Assembly: GCF_003668875.1 (NCBI RefSeq)
Contig: NZ_RAWM01000008.1
Coordinates: forward strand, 62,001 to 126,000
Length of the DNA stretch: 64,000 nucleotides
Direction of reading: 5' to 3'
DNA from: Corallococcus interemptor
GTDB taxonomy: Bacteria > Myxococcota > Myxococcia > Myxococcales > Myxococcaceae
In this document: one piece after another, positions 50,685 through 62,318 of the stretch
Layout of the letters: the number at the start of each line of letters is the position of its first letter
How positions within the stretch are numbered: the first letter of the stretch is position 1
Translations under genes and position numbers: made by a program
Notes under the pieces: generated by a model
What the model was told of the DNA's origin: nothing
Databases searched by the model: none
What the model saw: only the letters and a program-made list of their open reading frames with translations

Positions 50685-52214
50685 CTACCGCGCCGCGGGC
50701 GCCCGGACGTAGCGCCAGAACGTGTAGCCCGGGACGCGTGCAAGCGGCTCGGTCTCACGGAGGAACCGGACGGCGTGCAGCTCGCGCTGCTGGGGCTCCT
50801 CCGGCTCCCGGTCGCCGTCCGAGCGCACCCAGACGAGTGCTCGCGCGCGCCCCACCTCCACCAGGTTGAAGGGCGAGCGCTGGTAGTGGCGCGGGTCGGG
50901 CAGGGGCATCGCCTGGGTCTCCAGCGGCTGGAGCGCCGCCAGATGGAAGACATCCCAATAGCCGCCCATCAGCAGGGTGCCCGGGGCCACCCGGGCCAGC
51001 GTCCGCGCGGCTTCGAGCGCCCGCGCGTGGTCCTCCCTCGGGCGCGACGGATGCGTCCACGCCCACACCAGGGCCACCCCGGCCGCCGCCACTCCCAGCG
51101 CACCCGCGATTCGCGACACCCGGGGCGGCAGCCACGCCGCCAGCTGGTGCAGCAGCAGCGCGCCCAGGCCCACGAGGAGCAGCAGGTGGGCCAGCGCGAA
51201 GTAGCGCGCCGCGAAGTCGTTGTTGCGCACGTGGGCCACGGTGACCAGCAGCGCCAGCTGCCCCAGGGCCGAGATTCCGCACGCGATCGCCATCCAGGCC
51301 GGATCCGGCAGCTCCGCCCACGCGGCCCGTCCCCGCCGCGCATGGCGCACGAGCCACCGCCCCGCGAGCAAGAATCCCACGAGCAGCAGCCCGCCCAGCG
51401 GCAGCGGCCCCGACCACAGCGAGCCCAGCACCCGGCCCGCGTTGTCCCAGAGATGGCCCCGGTCCAGCCCCACCGACGTGCGGTACTCCTGGCCGTAGGT
51501 CCGGTTCGCGAAGCGGTGGTACAGCCGCCGCAGCTGCCGCTCGAAGACGCCGCCCACCGTGATGGGCACCGCCGCCATCACCCACGGACGCCAGCCCTCC
51601 AGGCCCCGGAGCCAGGCACGCGGCAGCTCCACGCCCCAGATCACCGCCAGCACGGGCAGGCTCGACGTGGACACCCAGCAGGCCAGCGCCGCGGTCACCG
51701 CCGCCGCCACGCCCCAGCCCCACCGGGACGGGCGCGAGCGTGCTTCCAATAGCCGCCGCAACCCCAGCCAGGTCCACGCGAGCATCGCGAACTGCCAGCC
51801 ATAGGGTTGGGCGCCGTCCAGCACGTGCGTGCGCACCTCCGCCGGTCCCGCCAGCGCCAGGGGCACCGCCACGAGCATCCCCGCCGCCGCGCCCGAAGCG
51901 CGAACCAGCCGGGCCAGCGGGAACGCCGCGCTCCAGCTCACGATGATCAGCGCCGTCTGGAGCCCGCCGGGGGACCAGTTCCGGCCCCCCACGAGCCGCG
52001 CGAGCAGGAAGGGCCACGCTCCGAAGCGGTCCTGTCCCAGGTAGTACGCGTGGAACAGGTCCACCCGGGCCGCGCGCGCCATCAGCAGCGGGATGGCGGT
52101 GTCGGAGCTGTACGACGGGCCGCTCTCCATCCCCGGCCGCAGCAGGACGAGGGCGAGCGCCAGCGACAGCGCCCATCCCAGCAGCGCGAGGACTTCCGCC
52201 GGGCCGCGCTTCAT
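50685..52214 (-). CDS. Multispanning membrane protein, GT-C-like
   Basis: 509 residues. About ten to twelve hydrophobic helices. An acidic residue in the first loop region (SYSSDTAIPLLMARAARVDL) recalls the catalytic Asp of GT-C enzymes that use lipid-linked sugars. The C-terminal 120 residues are soluble (TLLMGGYWDVFHLAALQPLE). No exact family is recognised. It is the last gene of the long minus-strand run, 108 bases after its upstream neighbour. Confidence 0.65.
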   Translation of the reverse strand: MKRGPAEVLALLGWALSLALALVLLRPGMESGPSYSSDTAIPLLMARAARVDLFHAYYLGQDRFGAWPFLLARLVGGRNWSPGGLQTALIIVSWSAAFPLARLVRASGAAAGMLVAVPLALAGPAEVRTHVLDGAQPYGWQFAMLAWTWLGLRRLLEARSRPSRWGWGVAAAVTAALACWVSTSSLPVLAVIWGVELPRAWLRGLEGWRPWVMAAVPITVGGVFERQLRRLYHRFANRTYGQEYRTSVGLDRGHLWDNAGRVLGSLWSGPLPLGGLLLVGFLLAGRWLVRHARRGRAAWAELPDPAWMAIACGISALGQLALLVTVAHVRNNDFAARYFALAHLLLLVGLGALLLHQLAAWLPPRVSRIAGALGVAAAGVALVWAWTHPSRPREDHARALEAARTLARVAPGTLLMGGYWDVFHLAALQPLETQAMPLPDPRHYQRSPFNLVEVGRARALVWVRSDGDREPEEPQQRELHAVRFLRETEPLARVPGYTFWRYVRAPAAR

Positions 52215-52322
52215 TCCCGCACCTGGCCGCGGGCGGGATGCGGGGATGGAGGCGCGGAGGAGGGAAGGGGCAGGGAAACCATGCGCGCGGGAGGATGCGT
52301 CAGGAGCCCTCCCTCGCGCTGC

Positions 52323-53660
52323 CTAAATCGTGGGGAAGGAGCGGCCATCCACGGCGTAGGTCTGCGCCACCTCGAGCTGGCCGCCCCGGGGAATCCATTC
52401 CGGAACGAGGAAGAGCGAGCGCCAGACATTGAAGACGTCGACGACGACCCCGGGGGCGGAGTCGCTGGGCGCCTCATCCTTGCTCTCCAGCTTCTTCTTC
52501 ACCTGGGCCTTCTGCTGCAGCTTCTTCTGGTTCTTGCTGCCCATGACCAGGATCGGCGGCGTGACGTAGGGGGCGTTGGGCGCGGCCTTCAGCATCTCGC
52601 AGACCGCGGGCCCCAGCAGGGCCACGTCCTGCGAGACGAAGAACTCCGCTGTCTTCGGCTTCTTGCCATCCGGCAGGTGGCAGACACGCATCAGGTCCGG
52701 AGCGGTGACGCGCATCCGGAGGTACTCGATGTCGTCCGGAAGGAAGTGGTCCCACGAGAGCACGTCCACGCCCATGAACGCGGCGATGTCCGTGGAGCCG
52801 CTCCGGCCGCCCACGAACTTCACCCGCTTCTCGCGGCCGTAGGCGGAGTTGGCGACCTCGCGCCAGAACGCGGCCGTGCCCCGCCACCGGTCGAGCTGAC
52901 TTCCGATGCCCGCGACGTCGAAGAGGTCCTCCACGGGCGATTGGGTGTTGCTTGGCGCCTCCAGCTTCCGGGGGTGCGCCTCCGTGAGCCACTTCGGCGC
53001 GTCGCCGGACTGCAGCTTGAACCGGTTCCCCATCACCAGGAAGTAGGCGCCGGGAACCTGCGAGACCGCCGTTGCGATGTCCTTGAGCCGGTCGGCGTCC
53101 AGGTTGTGCTGGGGGTTGTAGCCCTCCATGCGTCCGTTGATCAGCACCACGGTGGTGATGCCCTCCCTGGAGGAGAAGAGATTGTCGAGCCACTCTTTCG
53201 CGCGCCGCTTGATCTTGCGCTCCTGTTCGTCGCTCAGGTCGGCGCAGAGGCCCAATTGCAGCCGCGTCCGGACGTCCGCCAGTCCCTGGGTGGCAATCTC
53301 CCGCAGGATGACGGAGGTGCTCTGGTAGATGAGCCCGACGGGAAGACCCAGCCGCGTCTGCGTGGTGTTCCGGTGCTGGTAGGCCTTGGGCTTGCCGTTG
53401 ACCTTGCCCTCGACCTTCTCCAGCTTGACGCCCGTCACCCGTTCGCACCGGTCCCCCAGTCTGATGGCGTGGTAGAAGGCGTCGATGGAGGGCGCGGTCT
53501 CCACCTCCTTGGAGTCATTGCTCACGGTCAGCACAACCCGCACCCGGGGGTTCAACACCATGGCCGCGGCGGCATGCCAGGTGTCTCCCGTGTAGTCCCC
53601 CGGGTGGCTGATGTAGAGGGGGCCGGATCCGCTGCGCTGCTCCGAGTCGAGGGTTTCCAT
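52323..53660 (-). CDS. Unknown protein with GT-B-like donor site
   Basis: 445 residues, no signal peptide. No family recognised. The C-terminal half has VKFVGGRSGSTDIAAFMGVD followed by VLSWDHFLP, which resembles the donor-binding Gly/Ser-loop and helix of GT-B glycosyltransferases (GxSG-x2-D-x-AA-x-LGVPV). The N-terminal part (PLYISHPGDYTGDTWHAAAA, MVLNPRVRVVLTVSNDS) is an alpha/beta block. A Lys/Gln-rich segment lies near 370-400. It sits 66 bases after the methyltransferase gene in the same run. Likely glycosyltransferase, low confidence. Confidence 0.55.
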   Translation of the reverse strand: METLDSEQRSGSGPLYISHPGDYTGDTWHAAAAMVLNPRVRVVLTVSNDSKEVETAPSIDAFYHAIRLGDRCERVTGVKLEKVEGKVNGKPKAYQHRNTTQTRLGLPVGLIYQSTSVILREIATQGLADVRTRLQLGLCADLSDEQERKIKRRAKEWLDNLFSSREGITTVVLINGRMEGYNPQHNLDADRLKDIATAVSQVPGAYFLVMGNRFKLQSGDAPKWLTEAHPRKLEAPSNTQSPVEDLFDVAGIGSQLDRWRGTAAFWREVANSAYGREKRVKFVGGRSGSTDIAAFMGVDVLSWDHFLPDDIEYLRMRVTAPDLMRVCHLPDGKKPKTAEFFVSQDVALLGPAVCEMLKAAPNAPYVTPPILVMGSKNQKKLQQKAQVKKKLESKDEAPSDSAPGVVVDVFNVWRSLFLVPEWIPRGGQLEVAQTYAVDGRSFPTI

Positions 53661-53726
53661 GTCGGCGTCACCCTAGCCCCGCTCCAAGCCCTGGCTGAAG
53701 GACCCACGACGTGCCCAGGCGTGCGC

Positions 53727-54488
53727 CTATGCGGCGCTGCCCGGGACGAGGATGACGTCCTCGTCCTGCTCCAGATGGTACGTGCCGTCGGGCTGCTGGC
53801 ATCGCTCGGCATGCGCGCGGATGCGTCCGTCGAGCGTCCGCGCCTCCTCGGGGCTCATGGCCGCCAGCTGCGCGGCCGTGAAGCAGCCTTCCAGCACCAG
53901 GAAGCGGCAGAGCGTGTACATCTCCTCGAAGGTCTTCGCGGCGAACCCGCTCATCGTCGCCAGGCTTTCGTGCGGCAGCTGCTTGCGCCGCAGCTCGTCC
54001 ACGACGTGCTCGCTGAAGTACAGCGTGTCGGAGAACTCGCGGCACATCGCATGGGTCGGTCCGCGGGCGGCGGCCATCACGATGAGGCAGGTTCCTCCGG
54101 GGCGCACGAAGCCCCGCAGTCTGTCAATGAAGCCGCCCCATTCCGAGACAGGCACGTGGTACAGGACGTGGCAGCAGATCACCAGGTCATACCGGTCCTG
54201 GGATGCGTATTGCTCGAGGGAGACCGGGAGGACCTTCGCCTTGGCGTGGTGGAAGCCGGCGCTCTGCTCGGGATGGGGTTCCAGCAGCGTGAGCGAAGCG
54301 AAGAGCGGCGCGAGCTGTTCCGACACCTTGCCCGCCCCGGCGCCGACGTCCAGCAGGGTGGGGCGCTCTGAAAGCGTGGGAGACAGCCGCTCCGTGACGA
54401 TGCGGTGGATGTTCTGTGGATGCCGCGCGGACGCCGCGAGCAGGCGGAATGCCGTGGCGTAGTCCTGCGGTGACATTGTGATTCCCAT
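53727..54488 (-). CDS. SAM-dependent methyltransferase
   Basis: 253 residues; AGGGG 4 bases before the ATG. Rossmann methyltransferase with motif I LLDVGAGAGKVSEQLAPL, the acidic E of LLEPHPEQ, and motif IV DLVICCHVLYHVPVSEW. The C-terminal 100 residues include a segment with CRFLVLEGCFTAAQLAAM. The substrate cannot be read, but small molecule or lipid acceptors are typical. Placed between the UvrA-like and GT-B-like genes. Confidence 0.82.
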   Translation of the reverse strand: MGITMSPQDYATAFRLLAASARHPQNIHRIVTERLSPTLSERPTLLDVGAGAGKVSEQLAPLFASLTLLEPHPEQSAGFHHAKAKVLPVSLEQYASQDRYDLVICCHVLYHVPVSEWGGFIDRLRGFVRPGGTCLIVMAAARGPTHAMCREFSDTLYFSEHVVDELRRKQLPHESLATMSGFAAKTFEEMYTLCRFLVLEGCFTAAQLAAMSPEEARTLDGRIRAHAERCQQPDGTYHLEQDEDVILVPGSAA

Positions 54489-54560
54489 GACGCCCCTCGG
54501 TTCCGGGATGATTGCCAGGGAAAGGCTATCACCCCGGCTCCTCAGGGGCTGGGAATGCGG

Positions 54561-56942
<2,382 letters not shown>

Positions 56943-56981
56943 GGGTCCATCTATCCCGCAGCTGCTCAAATAGAAAAGGAG

Positions 56982-58136
56982 TCAGTGCTTGTTCCGCCAG
57001 GAGCCCTTGTGCCACTTCATCACGCCGATCTCGGGCAGGATGAAGTTGGCCTTCAGCGACTCGTAGTCCTGCTGGTCGAGCGCGCCGAAGGACCACATCT
57101 CTCTCTGCAGCAGCTCATAGACCTCTTGCTCACGCCGGCTTCCGGACAGGACGTCCTTGAGCATGCCCATCTGGACCGACAGCGTGATGAGGTCTCCGAT
57201 GATTTGATCGCGTCTTTCCGACGCGAGCGCCTCGGGGGCTTTCGCCTTCATCTCGGTGATGAAGTCCAGATAGGCCTCGAGGCTGGCCCTGGCGATGGCG
57301 TTCCCCTTCCTGGCCCACGCGGCCCAGAAGTCCACGCTCGGCGTCATGACCGGGTGCGTGGACGTATCCGTATCCTTGATCCACGGCCTGGCGCCCGGGT
57401 AGAACTCGCGCCCCTGGCCAATCCTCGCGAACTTGATGCCGAGGGTCGCCGTGGTGAACTCGTCCATCGGCGTGATCTTGCAGGCGTCCTTGAAGCGCCT
57501 GGCCTTGTATTTCATGCGCTGCATGCCGCCCATGGGCGCGGTCGTCGTGTCGAGGTAGTGACCGCCGGCCTGGTACAGCAGGTAGAGCATCAGCACGTCC
57601 TTGACCGCTGAGAACGCGCGCTTCGCCGTCAGCCAGGCGACGGCCTCCGCCAGCTTCGGGAACGGATTGGCCGGCAGGGTGTCGTGATTCATGTCGGCGT
57701 CGAGGCCCTGGATGACGACGCCGGGCAGGGCCCCGCCGAAGGCGGTGGCGTGCTCGGCCTTGCACCAGAGCTGAATCGAGACAGTCGTCCCGCACTCGGT
57801 CACCATGGCCTGGATTCCCTCGAGCCCGCTCTCGGGCACGGGTCCCCACCAGATGTAGTGCAGCCGTGGCGCTCGCTCGGCGGCCACCGCCTCCGCGTGC
57901 ATCCGCGTGGATTCCTCCGCGAGCCGCGTGACGCGCCGGTGCGCCATCGCCGTCGGCGAGACGTTCCCACGGACATCGTCGAGGGCAACGATGATGTCTG
58001 GGAACTGGACCGTGTTGCCCTGCGCGCGGATGTCGTTGAAGACACGGAAGCAGATGTCTTGATCGCTGTCGGTCGGGCTCGCGGTGCCGAGCACACCCCT
58101 CACGATGGTTTTCAGGGCCTCGCCACGGATTCGCAT
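56982..58136 (-). CDS. TcdB-like (DXD-type) glycosyltransferase, degenerate DXD
   Basis: 384 residues. RLHYIWWGPVP (91-101) matches the start of the TcdB/Och1-type GT-A fold. VKDVLMLYLLYQAGGHYLDT (178-197) matches the pre-DXD helix, where GG-x-YLD-x-D is expected. Here D196-T-T198 replaces D-x-D, so the second metal-binding Asp is missing. It may still act with an altered metal site or bind without turnover. It lies 9 bases after the metallopeptidase gene and 39 before the UvrA-like gene. GC is about 60% in sampled stretches, low for this window. Confidence 0.72.
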   Translation of the reverse strand: MRIRGEALKTIVRGVLGTASPTDSDQDICFRVFNDIRAQGNTVQFPDIIVALDDVRGNVSPTAMAHRRVTRLAEESTRMHAEAVAAERAPRLHYIWWGPVPESGLEGIQAMVTECGTTVSIQLWCKAEHATAFGGALPGVVIQGLDADMNHDTLPANPFPKLAEAVAWLTAKRAFSAVKDVLMLYLLYQAGGHYLDTTTAPMGGMQRMKYKARRFKDACKITPMDEFTTATLGIKFARIGQGREFYPGARPWIKDTDTSTHPVMTPSVDFWAAWARKGNAIARASLEAYLDFITEMKAKAPEALASERRDQIIGDLITLSVQMGMLKDVLSGSRREQEVYELLQREMWSFGALDQQDYESLKANFILPEIGVMKWHKGSWRNKH

Positions 58137-58145
58137 CCGCCGAGG

Positions 58146-60149
58146 CTACGGGGCCGCGTGGAAGGAAGACAAGCCGATCCGCACGGAGAGCCTGTGGAGA
58201 GGAGGCTCGGTGGTGTCCGTGACCCGCGTCACGCGGAACCAGAGCGGCAGGCTTTCATCCTCCACGAACGTGTTGAGCACATGAGGATTTCCCGCCTCGC
58301 GACGCGGCCTGGCGACCTTCGCGGAGGCCGTGGGAAGACATTCAAGGAGTCGCGCGACAAATCGCCGGTGCTCCTCCTGCAACTCGTCTTCGGAAGTGAA
58401 GTCATCACTGCTGCAATGAACCCAGGTCCGCGTCTCGCTCGCTCCCACCCGGCAGTGCTCGGCGTCGGGAAAGCCTTCGCGCATCTCCCACAGGCGCACC
58501 CCGGAGGTGGTGCTTTCCTGGGGCCGGCCCCGCAGGTTCTCGAAGCGCTGGTGGGCGGATGAAATCAGGTCGTTGACCTCCTGGCAGGATGGGGCCTTCG
58601 TGGAAGGCGCTGGCGCTTGAGGTGGGCCTGTGAACTCGCACGCGAGCAGGTCCATGTCTTGACCAGGAGGGTAGGGATACCGCACGGATGGCATGCGCTT
58701 CTCATCCGCCGTCCACTCCAGCGTCGCGGCGAACCGATGAATCTGTCCCGGCCCCAGCTCGAACGGGAACATCCGGGACCTGTAGGGCTCCCATTGCTCA
58801 GGCTCGCTCTCCAGCTTGGACACCGTTCCCATTGCGACCTGGAGGTTGCAGCGGACGGGACGGTCACAGATGTTCTTGTAACGCTGCGTCTGCGACATCA
58901 CCGGGGGATCTCCGTCCCGGATGTAGACCCGCTGATCGGTATCCTCTTCTCGAAGGCGAAGGCACCGCGCCGCTGTCGGATCCGCCTGGATGAGGGGACG
59001 AGGGAGCGATTTCGTGGAGCCACATGGGCCGGGAAGAGGGTGTGCCATCAACTGCGAGGTGTGGATGAGGGCGGCCCGCCAGCCCTTGCGGCAGTTGTTG
59101 TCGCTCGTCTGCTGCGCGAGGTCCATGTCCCAGCAGAGGCCCATCCAGCGGTTCATGAGCACTTCAGCCCGTTCCTGCCATCTCGCCGCTGGATTCTCAT
59201 CGGAGTAGCTCTTGCCCGGAGCGTAGTGCGCCTCCTTCGCGAGCAATGGCTCGAGCCGCAGCTGGTGGTGGGCGAAGAGGATCATCGGGGCGATGAACGC
59301 GTGTGGAAGGGCGCTGTCCTTCCGGGCCAGCCAGTTGAAGGCCTTCTCGTCACACGCAATCTCCCGGGTCAATTCGTCGGCATCCGCGCTTTCGCCGCAC
59401 GACGCTCCTTGGGTCAGGTGCGCGAGTTCATGGGTCATGGCGAAGGCATAGAACGCCAGGCTGTAGCCCTTCACGTCCTCCACTTCCTCGAGAGTCACCT
59501 CCCGCTTCGGCATGAGGAAGGGCTGGCAGCTGTCGCCGCCGTGGTTGTCGATGGCATCCAGCCACCGGGAGAAGCTGGCATCGGGGCGGGCTGCCCACGC
59601 TTCAAGCTGAAGGCCTGAAGGGTTCTCCTCCTTCAATGCCTGCTTGAGGGACTCTCTCTCCGCCGTGTAGATGCTGGCGTAACCCTCCACCAGGTCGGCC
59701 AGGGCCGTGCTCATCCGGATCTCAAGGCGATCGTCGGTGTGAATCGTTCGGAGCCAGGGGACCTGACTCCAGGTCACGTAGAAGCGGACGGACCTGCCGG
59801 CGCTGGCACAGCCTTCACCTCCGCAGACGATGCTTTCCGCGAAGAGGAACGCCCGAACCAGCCGGTCCGGAAGCCAGCCGTAGGTGAAGCCGATGGCTCC
59901 CTGGACATTTTTGTCGCAGGCGCTGTCATCCCACTCAACGCCTTCCTGGGTCTGGATCTCGACGATGATGCAGTTACCCCGCCACAGGAACGTGATGCCG
60001 TCCGGCCCCTGGATCACGCGGGGTTTGACCGGGGCGGCGGCTGTCTGGAGCGGTGCCGCCGCTGGTGCCTCCTCCCGGGGCCGGGTCGCGCAGCCGAGTA
60101 ATAGCGCCAACGACAGGAGAAGGACGCGAGGGAGCGGGGGCACTGTCAA
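58146..60149 (-). CDS. Lipoprotein zinc metallopeptidase (HELAH)
   Basis: 667 residues from a TTG at 60149, chosen because GAGG lies 6 bases upstream and it overlaps the protease stop (TTGA). Lipobox LLGC (C20). The zinc site is H240-E-L-A-H244 in AMTHELAHLTQG, with E263 and D267 (REIACDEKAF) as the ExxxD third-ligand motif, a gluzincin-like layout. About 20 Cys residues and a Trp/Arg-rich C-terminal half follow, possibly for substrate binding. It belongs to a coupled operon with a membrane serine protease. Substrate unknown. Confidence 0.78.
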   Translation of the reverse strand: MTVPPLPRVLLLSLALLLGCATRPREEAPAAAPLQTAAAPVKPRVIQGPDGITFLWRGNCIIVEIQTQEGVEWDDSACDKNVQGAIGFTYGWLPDRLVRAFLFAESIVCGGEGCASAGRSVRFYVTWSQVPWLRTIHTDDRLEIRMSTALADLVEGYASIYTAERESLKQALKEENPSGLQLEAWAARPDASFSRWLDAIDNHGGDSCQPFLMPKREVTLEEVEDVKGYSLAFYAFAMTHELAHLTQGASCGESADADELTREIACDEKAFNWLARKDSALPHAFIAPMILFAHHQLRLEPLLAKEAHYAPGKSYSDENPAARWQERAEVLMNRWMGLCWDMDLAQQTSDNNCRKGWRAALIHTSQLMAHPLPGPCGSTKSLPRPLIQADPTAARCLRLREEDTDQRVYIRDGDPPVMSQTQRYKNICDRPVRCNLQVAMGTVSKLESEPEQWEPYRSRMFPFELGPGQIHRFAATLEWTADEKRMPSVRYPYPPGQDMDLLACEFTGPPQAPAPSTKAPSCQEVNDLISSAHQRFENLRGRPQESTTSGVRLWEMREGFPDAEHCRVGASETRTWVHCSSDDFTSEDELQEEHRRFVARLLECLPTASAKVARPRREAGNPHVLNTFVEDESLPLWFRVTRVTDTTEPPLHRLSVRIGLSSFHAAP

Positions 60150-61471
60150 AGAATGCCTCGTGCGACCAACCGGCGGCGAAGGCAGTTCGCGGGGATGCCT
60201 TCGTTGTACACGGCGCGGAGCGATGACGGGTCACCGCTGTGGTGAAGGGCGACGAGGGTTGTCAAATGGAGATCGAAGCACGGTGAGCCTGAGGAACCCG
60301 GCTCCGTGTTGGTCCTGTACCGGACGCGGTTCCCACTCCGGTTCAATCCCAGGATGGCTTCCGTGTCGATGGCGACCTGGAGTGGGCGGCCCTGCGGGTG
60401 CTGCAGGATGACGAGTGGATCGCGTGCCACGAGGGGAAAGGTGTCCGGCAACGAGATCCAGCCGCGTTCGCCATCCGGGGTGACATCGTTGCCGACCTTT
60501 TCGGACAGACGCAGGACCGCGTGATCGAGCTCGTCGTCCGTAGGGTCCCGGCGCTTGGGATCGCTTTCCTCATCCACGGGGCTGTGCGGGCTGAGATCCA
60601 CCTGCCAGTCCGCTGCGAGATGGCAGGGACGACCCGCGCCCACGGCACGTCCGCCGTCACTTCGATAGTCGAAGACGCAGGTCAGGTTCGACGGGCTCGC
60701 GGCCCTCCTGACCAGCTGCTCGATGACATGATGGTTGGTCATCACCAGGTCGGGCCCGATCAAGAAGCCGGTTCCAACGGGCTGCCCGGAGACGTCGATG
60801 CGGCAGATTCGCCGCTCCAGCGACACCAATCTCTGGCGCCAGGCCACCGGATCCAGAAAGGGGTTCTGCCGGGTGATGACCTTCTCAAGAACGCGCGGCG
60901 GGTTGTTCCCGGTGACCTCCAGCACGCGCTGATGCTCCAGTCCTCGCATCAGGAGCAGCCCAACGGCTGCGGAGGCGAAGGCACAGGCCAGAAGCAACGT
61001 CCCGGCAAGCATCGCTCCCGCGAAGCGAACCTCCGTGTGCCCCCAGCACGCGAGGATGTTCTCGGGCGGCCCCAGGTCCTTGATGCAGGTTGCGTCGGTT
61101 CCCTCGCACAAGCAGGACGGCAGTCGCGGGCCCAACGCCGTCAGCCAGAGGAAGACCCTGCCCTGGTAGGAGACGGGGACCTCCGCCCGGGTCGCCCACC
61201 CGAAGGCGCCTGCGCTGAGGACGGTCAGCGCCAGCAGCCAGTTCATCATGGATCGGCGCCACCGGGGCGTCGCGCGCCCGAACCCCCTCAGCTGGATGGC
61301 CCCCGCGCCAATGGCTGAAACCAACACGATCCACCCCGGCAACCAGTTCCGGAAGTCGTAGGGCTCGGGTCCCTCCGGAAGCAGCGGCGCGGTCAGGTAT
61401 GAGAAGCCCATCCCCAGGAGCGCTCCCAGCAGCATGCCCCACGCGGTTTCAGCCCCCCGGCCCCACCTCAT
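60146..61471 (-). CDS. Membrane-anchored trypsin-like (S1C-type) protease
   Basis: 441 residues from the ATG at 61471, which overlaps the upstream stop (ATGA); an ATG at 61483 is possible. Four predicted membrane helices: about 10-30, 45-63, 75-93 and 150-176. The protease domain has a complete triad: H248 (TNHHVIEQ), D316 (ELDHAVLRL) and S396 (GSSGSP). No PDZ domain is present, unlike DegP. The Cys-rich loop at 118-143 is likely extracytoplasmic. Translation is coupled to both neighbours. Confidence 0.83.
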   Translation of the reverse strand: MRWGRGAETAWGMLLGALLGMGFSYLTAPLLPEGPEPYDFRNWLPGWIVLVSAIGAGAIQLRGFGRATPRWRRSMMNWLLALTVLSAGAFGWATRAEVPVSYQGRVFLWLTALGPRLPSCLCEGTDATCIKDLGPPENILACWGHTEVRFAGAMLAGTLLLACAFASAAVGLLLMRGLEHQRVLEVTGNNPPRVLEKVITRQNPFLDPVAWRQRLVSLERRICRIDVSGQPVGTGFLIGPDLVMTNHHVIEQLVRRAASPSNLTCVFDYRSDGGRAVGAGRPCHLAADWQVDLSPHSPVDEESDPKRRDPTDDELDHAVLRLSEKVGNDVTPDGERGWISLPDTFPLVARDPLVILQHPQGRPLQVAIDTEAILGLNRSGNRVRYRTNTEPGSSGSPCFDLHLTTLVALHHSGDPSSLRAVYNEGIPANCLRRRLVARGIL

Positions 61472-62244
61472 TCGAGCGCGCATTTCGAAAGGCCTGCCTT
61501 GGAGTTCTCGACGAGGACGCATCGGATTCTGGGGGCGTCGTAGTCCGAGAGATTGAACTTTGTTTCGAACGGTTTGTAGCCATCCGCCGACACGGAGAGC
61601 TGGTAGTTCCCCCGGAACATGCTGGGGAAGGTGAAGGCCGTCCACGCAGGACCGAAAACATTGGTCGCGGCGACCGGTCGCAGCTGCACGATTGCCTGCG
61701 GGGAGCTGCGGACCGTGACATCAATCAGCAGGGAGAACTTCTCGGAGTCGCGGGCCCATGCGGTGAGTTGCGACTGAAGGCCGGATATCGCGCTTGGCGT
61801 GTAGATGGGGGCTGATCCGTAGCATTCCGAGGTACTGGGCGCGGGCAGGGCTGGAAACTCGCGCTCCGCCGCGGCTCGCGCTTCCGCGGTTTCGGCTCGT
61901 GCGCCGAAGGCGGCCAGCGACTCGTTCCGGATGCGATTGTAGGACTTGCGGACCGTGGAGGCATCGAAGGCCTTCTCATTCTTGCAAGGGCCACTCAAGC
62001 TTGACACCTTCACCTCGGGAAGCTCTTGGAGCGCTTGGTGGATGTGTTGCTCGTTCTCCGCGAGCTCCGCCTTGAGCTGCTGAGAGAGTTCGATGCGCAT
62101 GGCCACCTTGGACGCCTGGGCCTCGGCCACGTTGTTGTTGGCTGCCGAGGCTTGGGAGCCGGCGGATGCACAGGACAGCAGCAGGAAGGCAGCCGCTACC
62201 ACGAACAGGCGCCCGGCATGCGTGAGGCTCTTCACCATGTCCAT
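61468..62244 (-). CDS. Lipoprotein with PEGA-like C-terminus
   Basis: 258 residues from the ATG at 62244 (62238 is possible). Lipobox LLSC (C25). A long helical segment with Gln/Glu and Ala follows (ASKVAMRIELSQQLKAELAE). The C-terminal block GNYQLSVSADGYKPFETKFN resembles a PEGA unit. It begins the operon and probably provides an envelope-facing sensor or anchor for the proteases. GC is about 58% in a sampled 60 bases. Confidence 0.7.
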   Translation of the reverse strand: MDMVKSLTHAGRLFVVAAAFLLLSCASAGSQASAANNNVAEAQASKVAMRIELSQQLKAELAENEQHIHQALQELPEVKVSSLSGPCKNEKAFDASTVRKSYNRIRNESLAAFGARAETAEARAAAEREFPALPAPSTSECYGSAPIYTPSAISGLQSQLTAWARDSEKFSLLIDVTVRSSPQAIVQLRPVAATNVFGPAWTAFTFPSMFRGNYQLSVSADGYKPFETKFNLSDYDAPRIRCVLVENSKAGLSKCALE

Positions 62245-62318
62245 GCATCGAGCAGATTCGCTGTGCGCGTGACGTGTCAAGCAGGCCACGGCGCCGGATG
62301 CGAGGTAGTCTGCCCGGC

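Noticed and set aside
47475-51752. A 1425-codon open frame on the plus strand
   Set aside because: It is opposite the TonB receptor operon, which has clear domains and an overlapping operon layout. The frame shows no domain and a biased composition.
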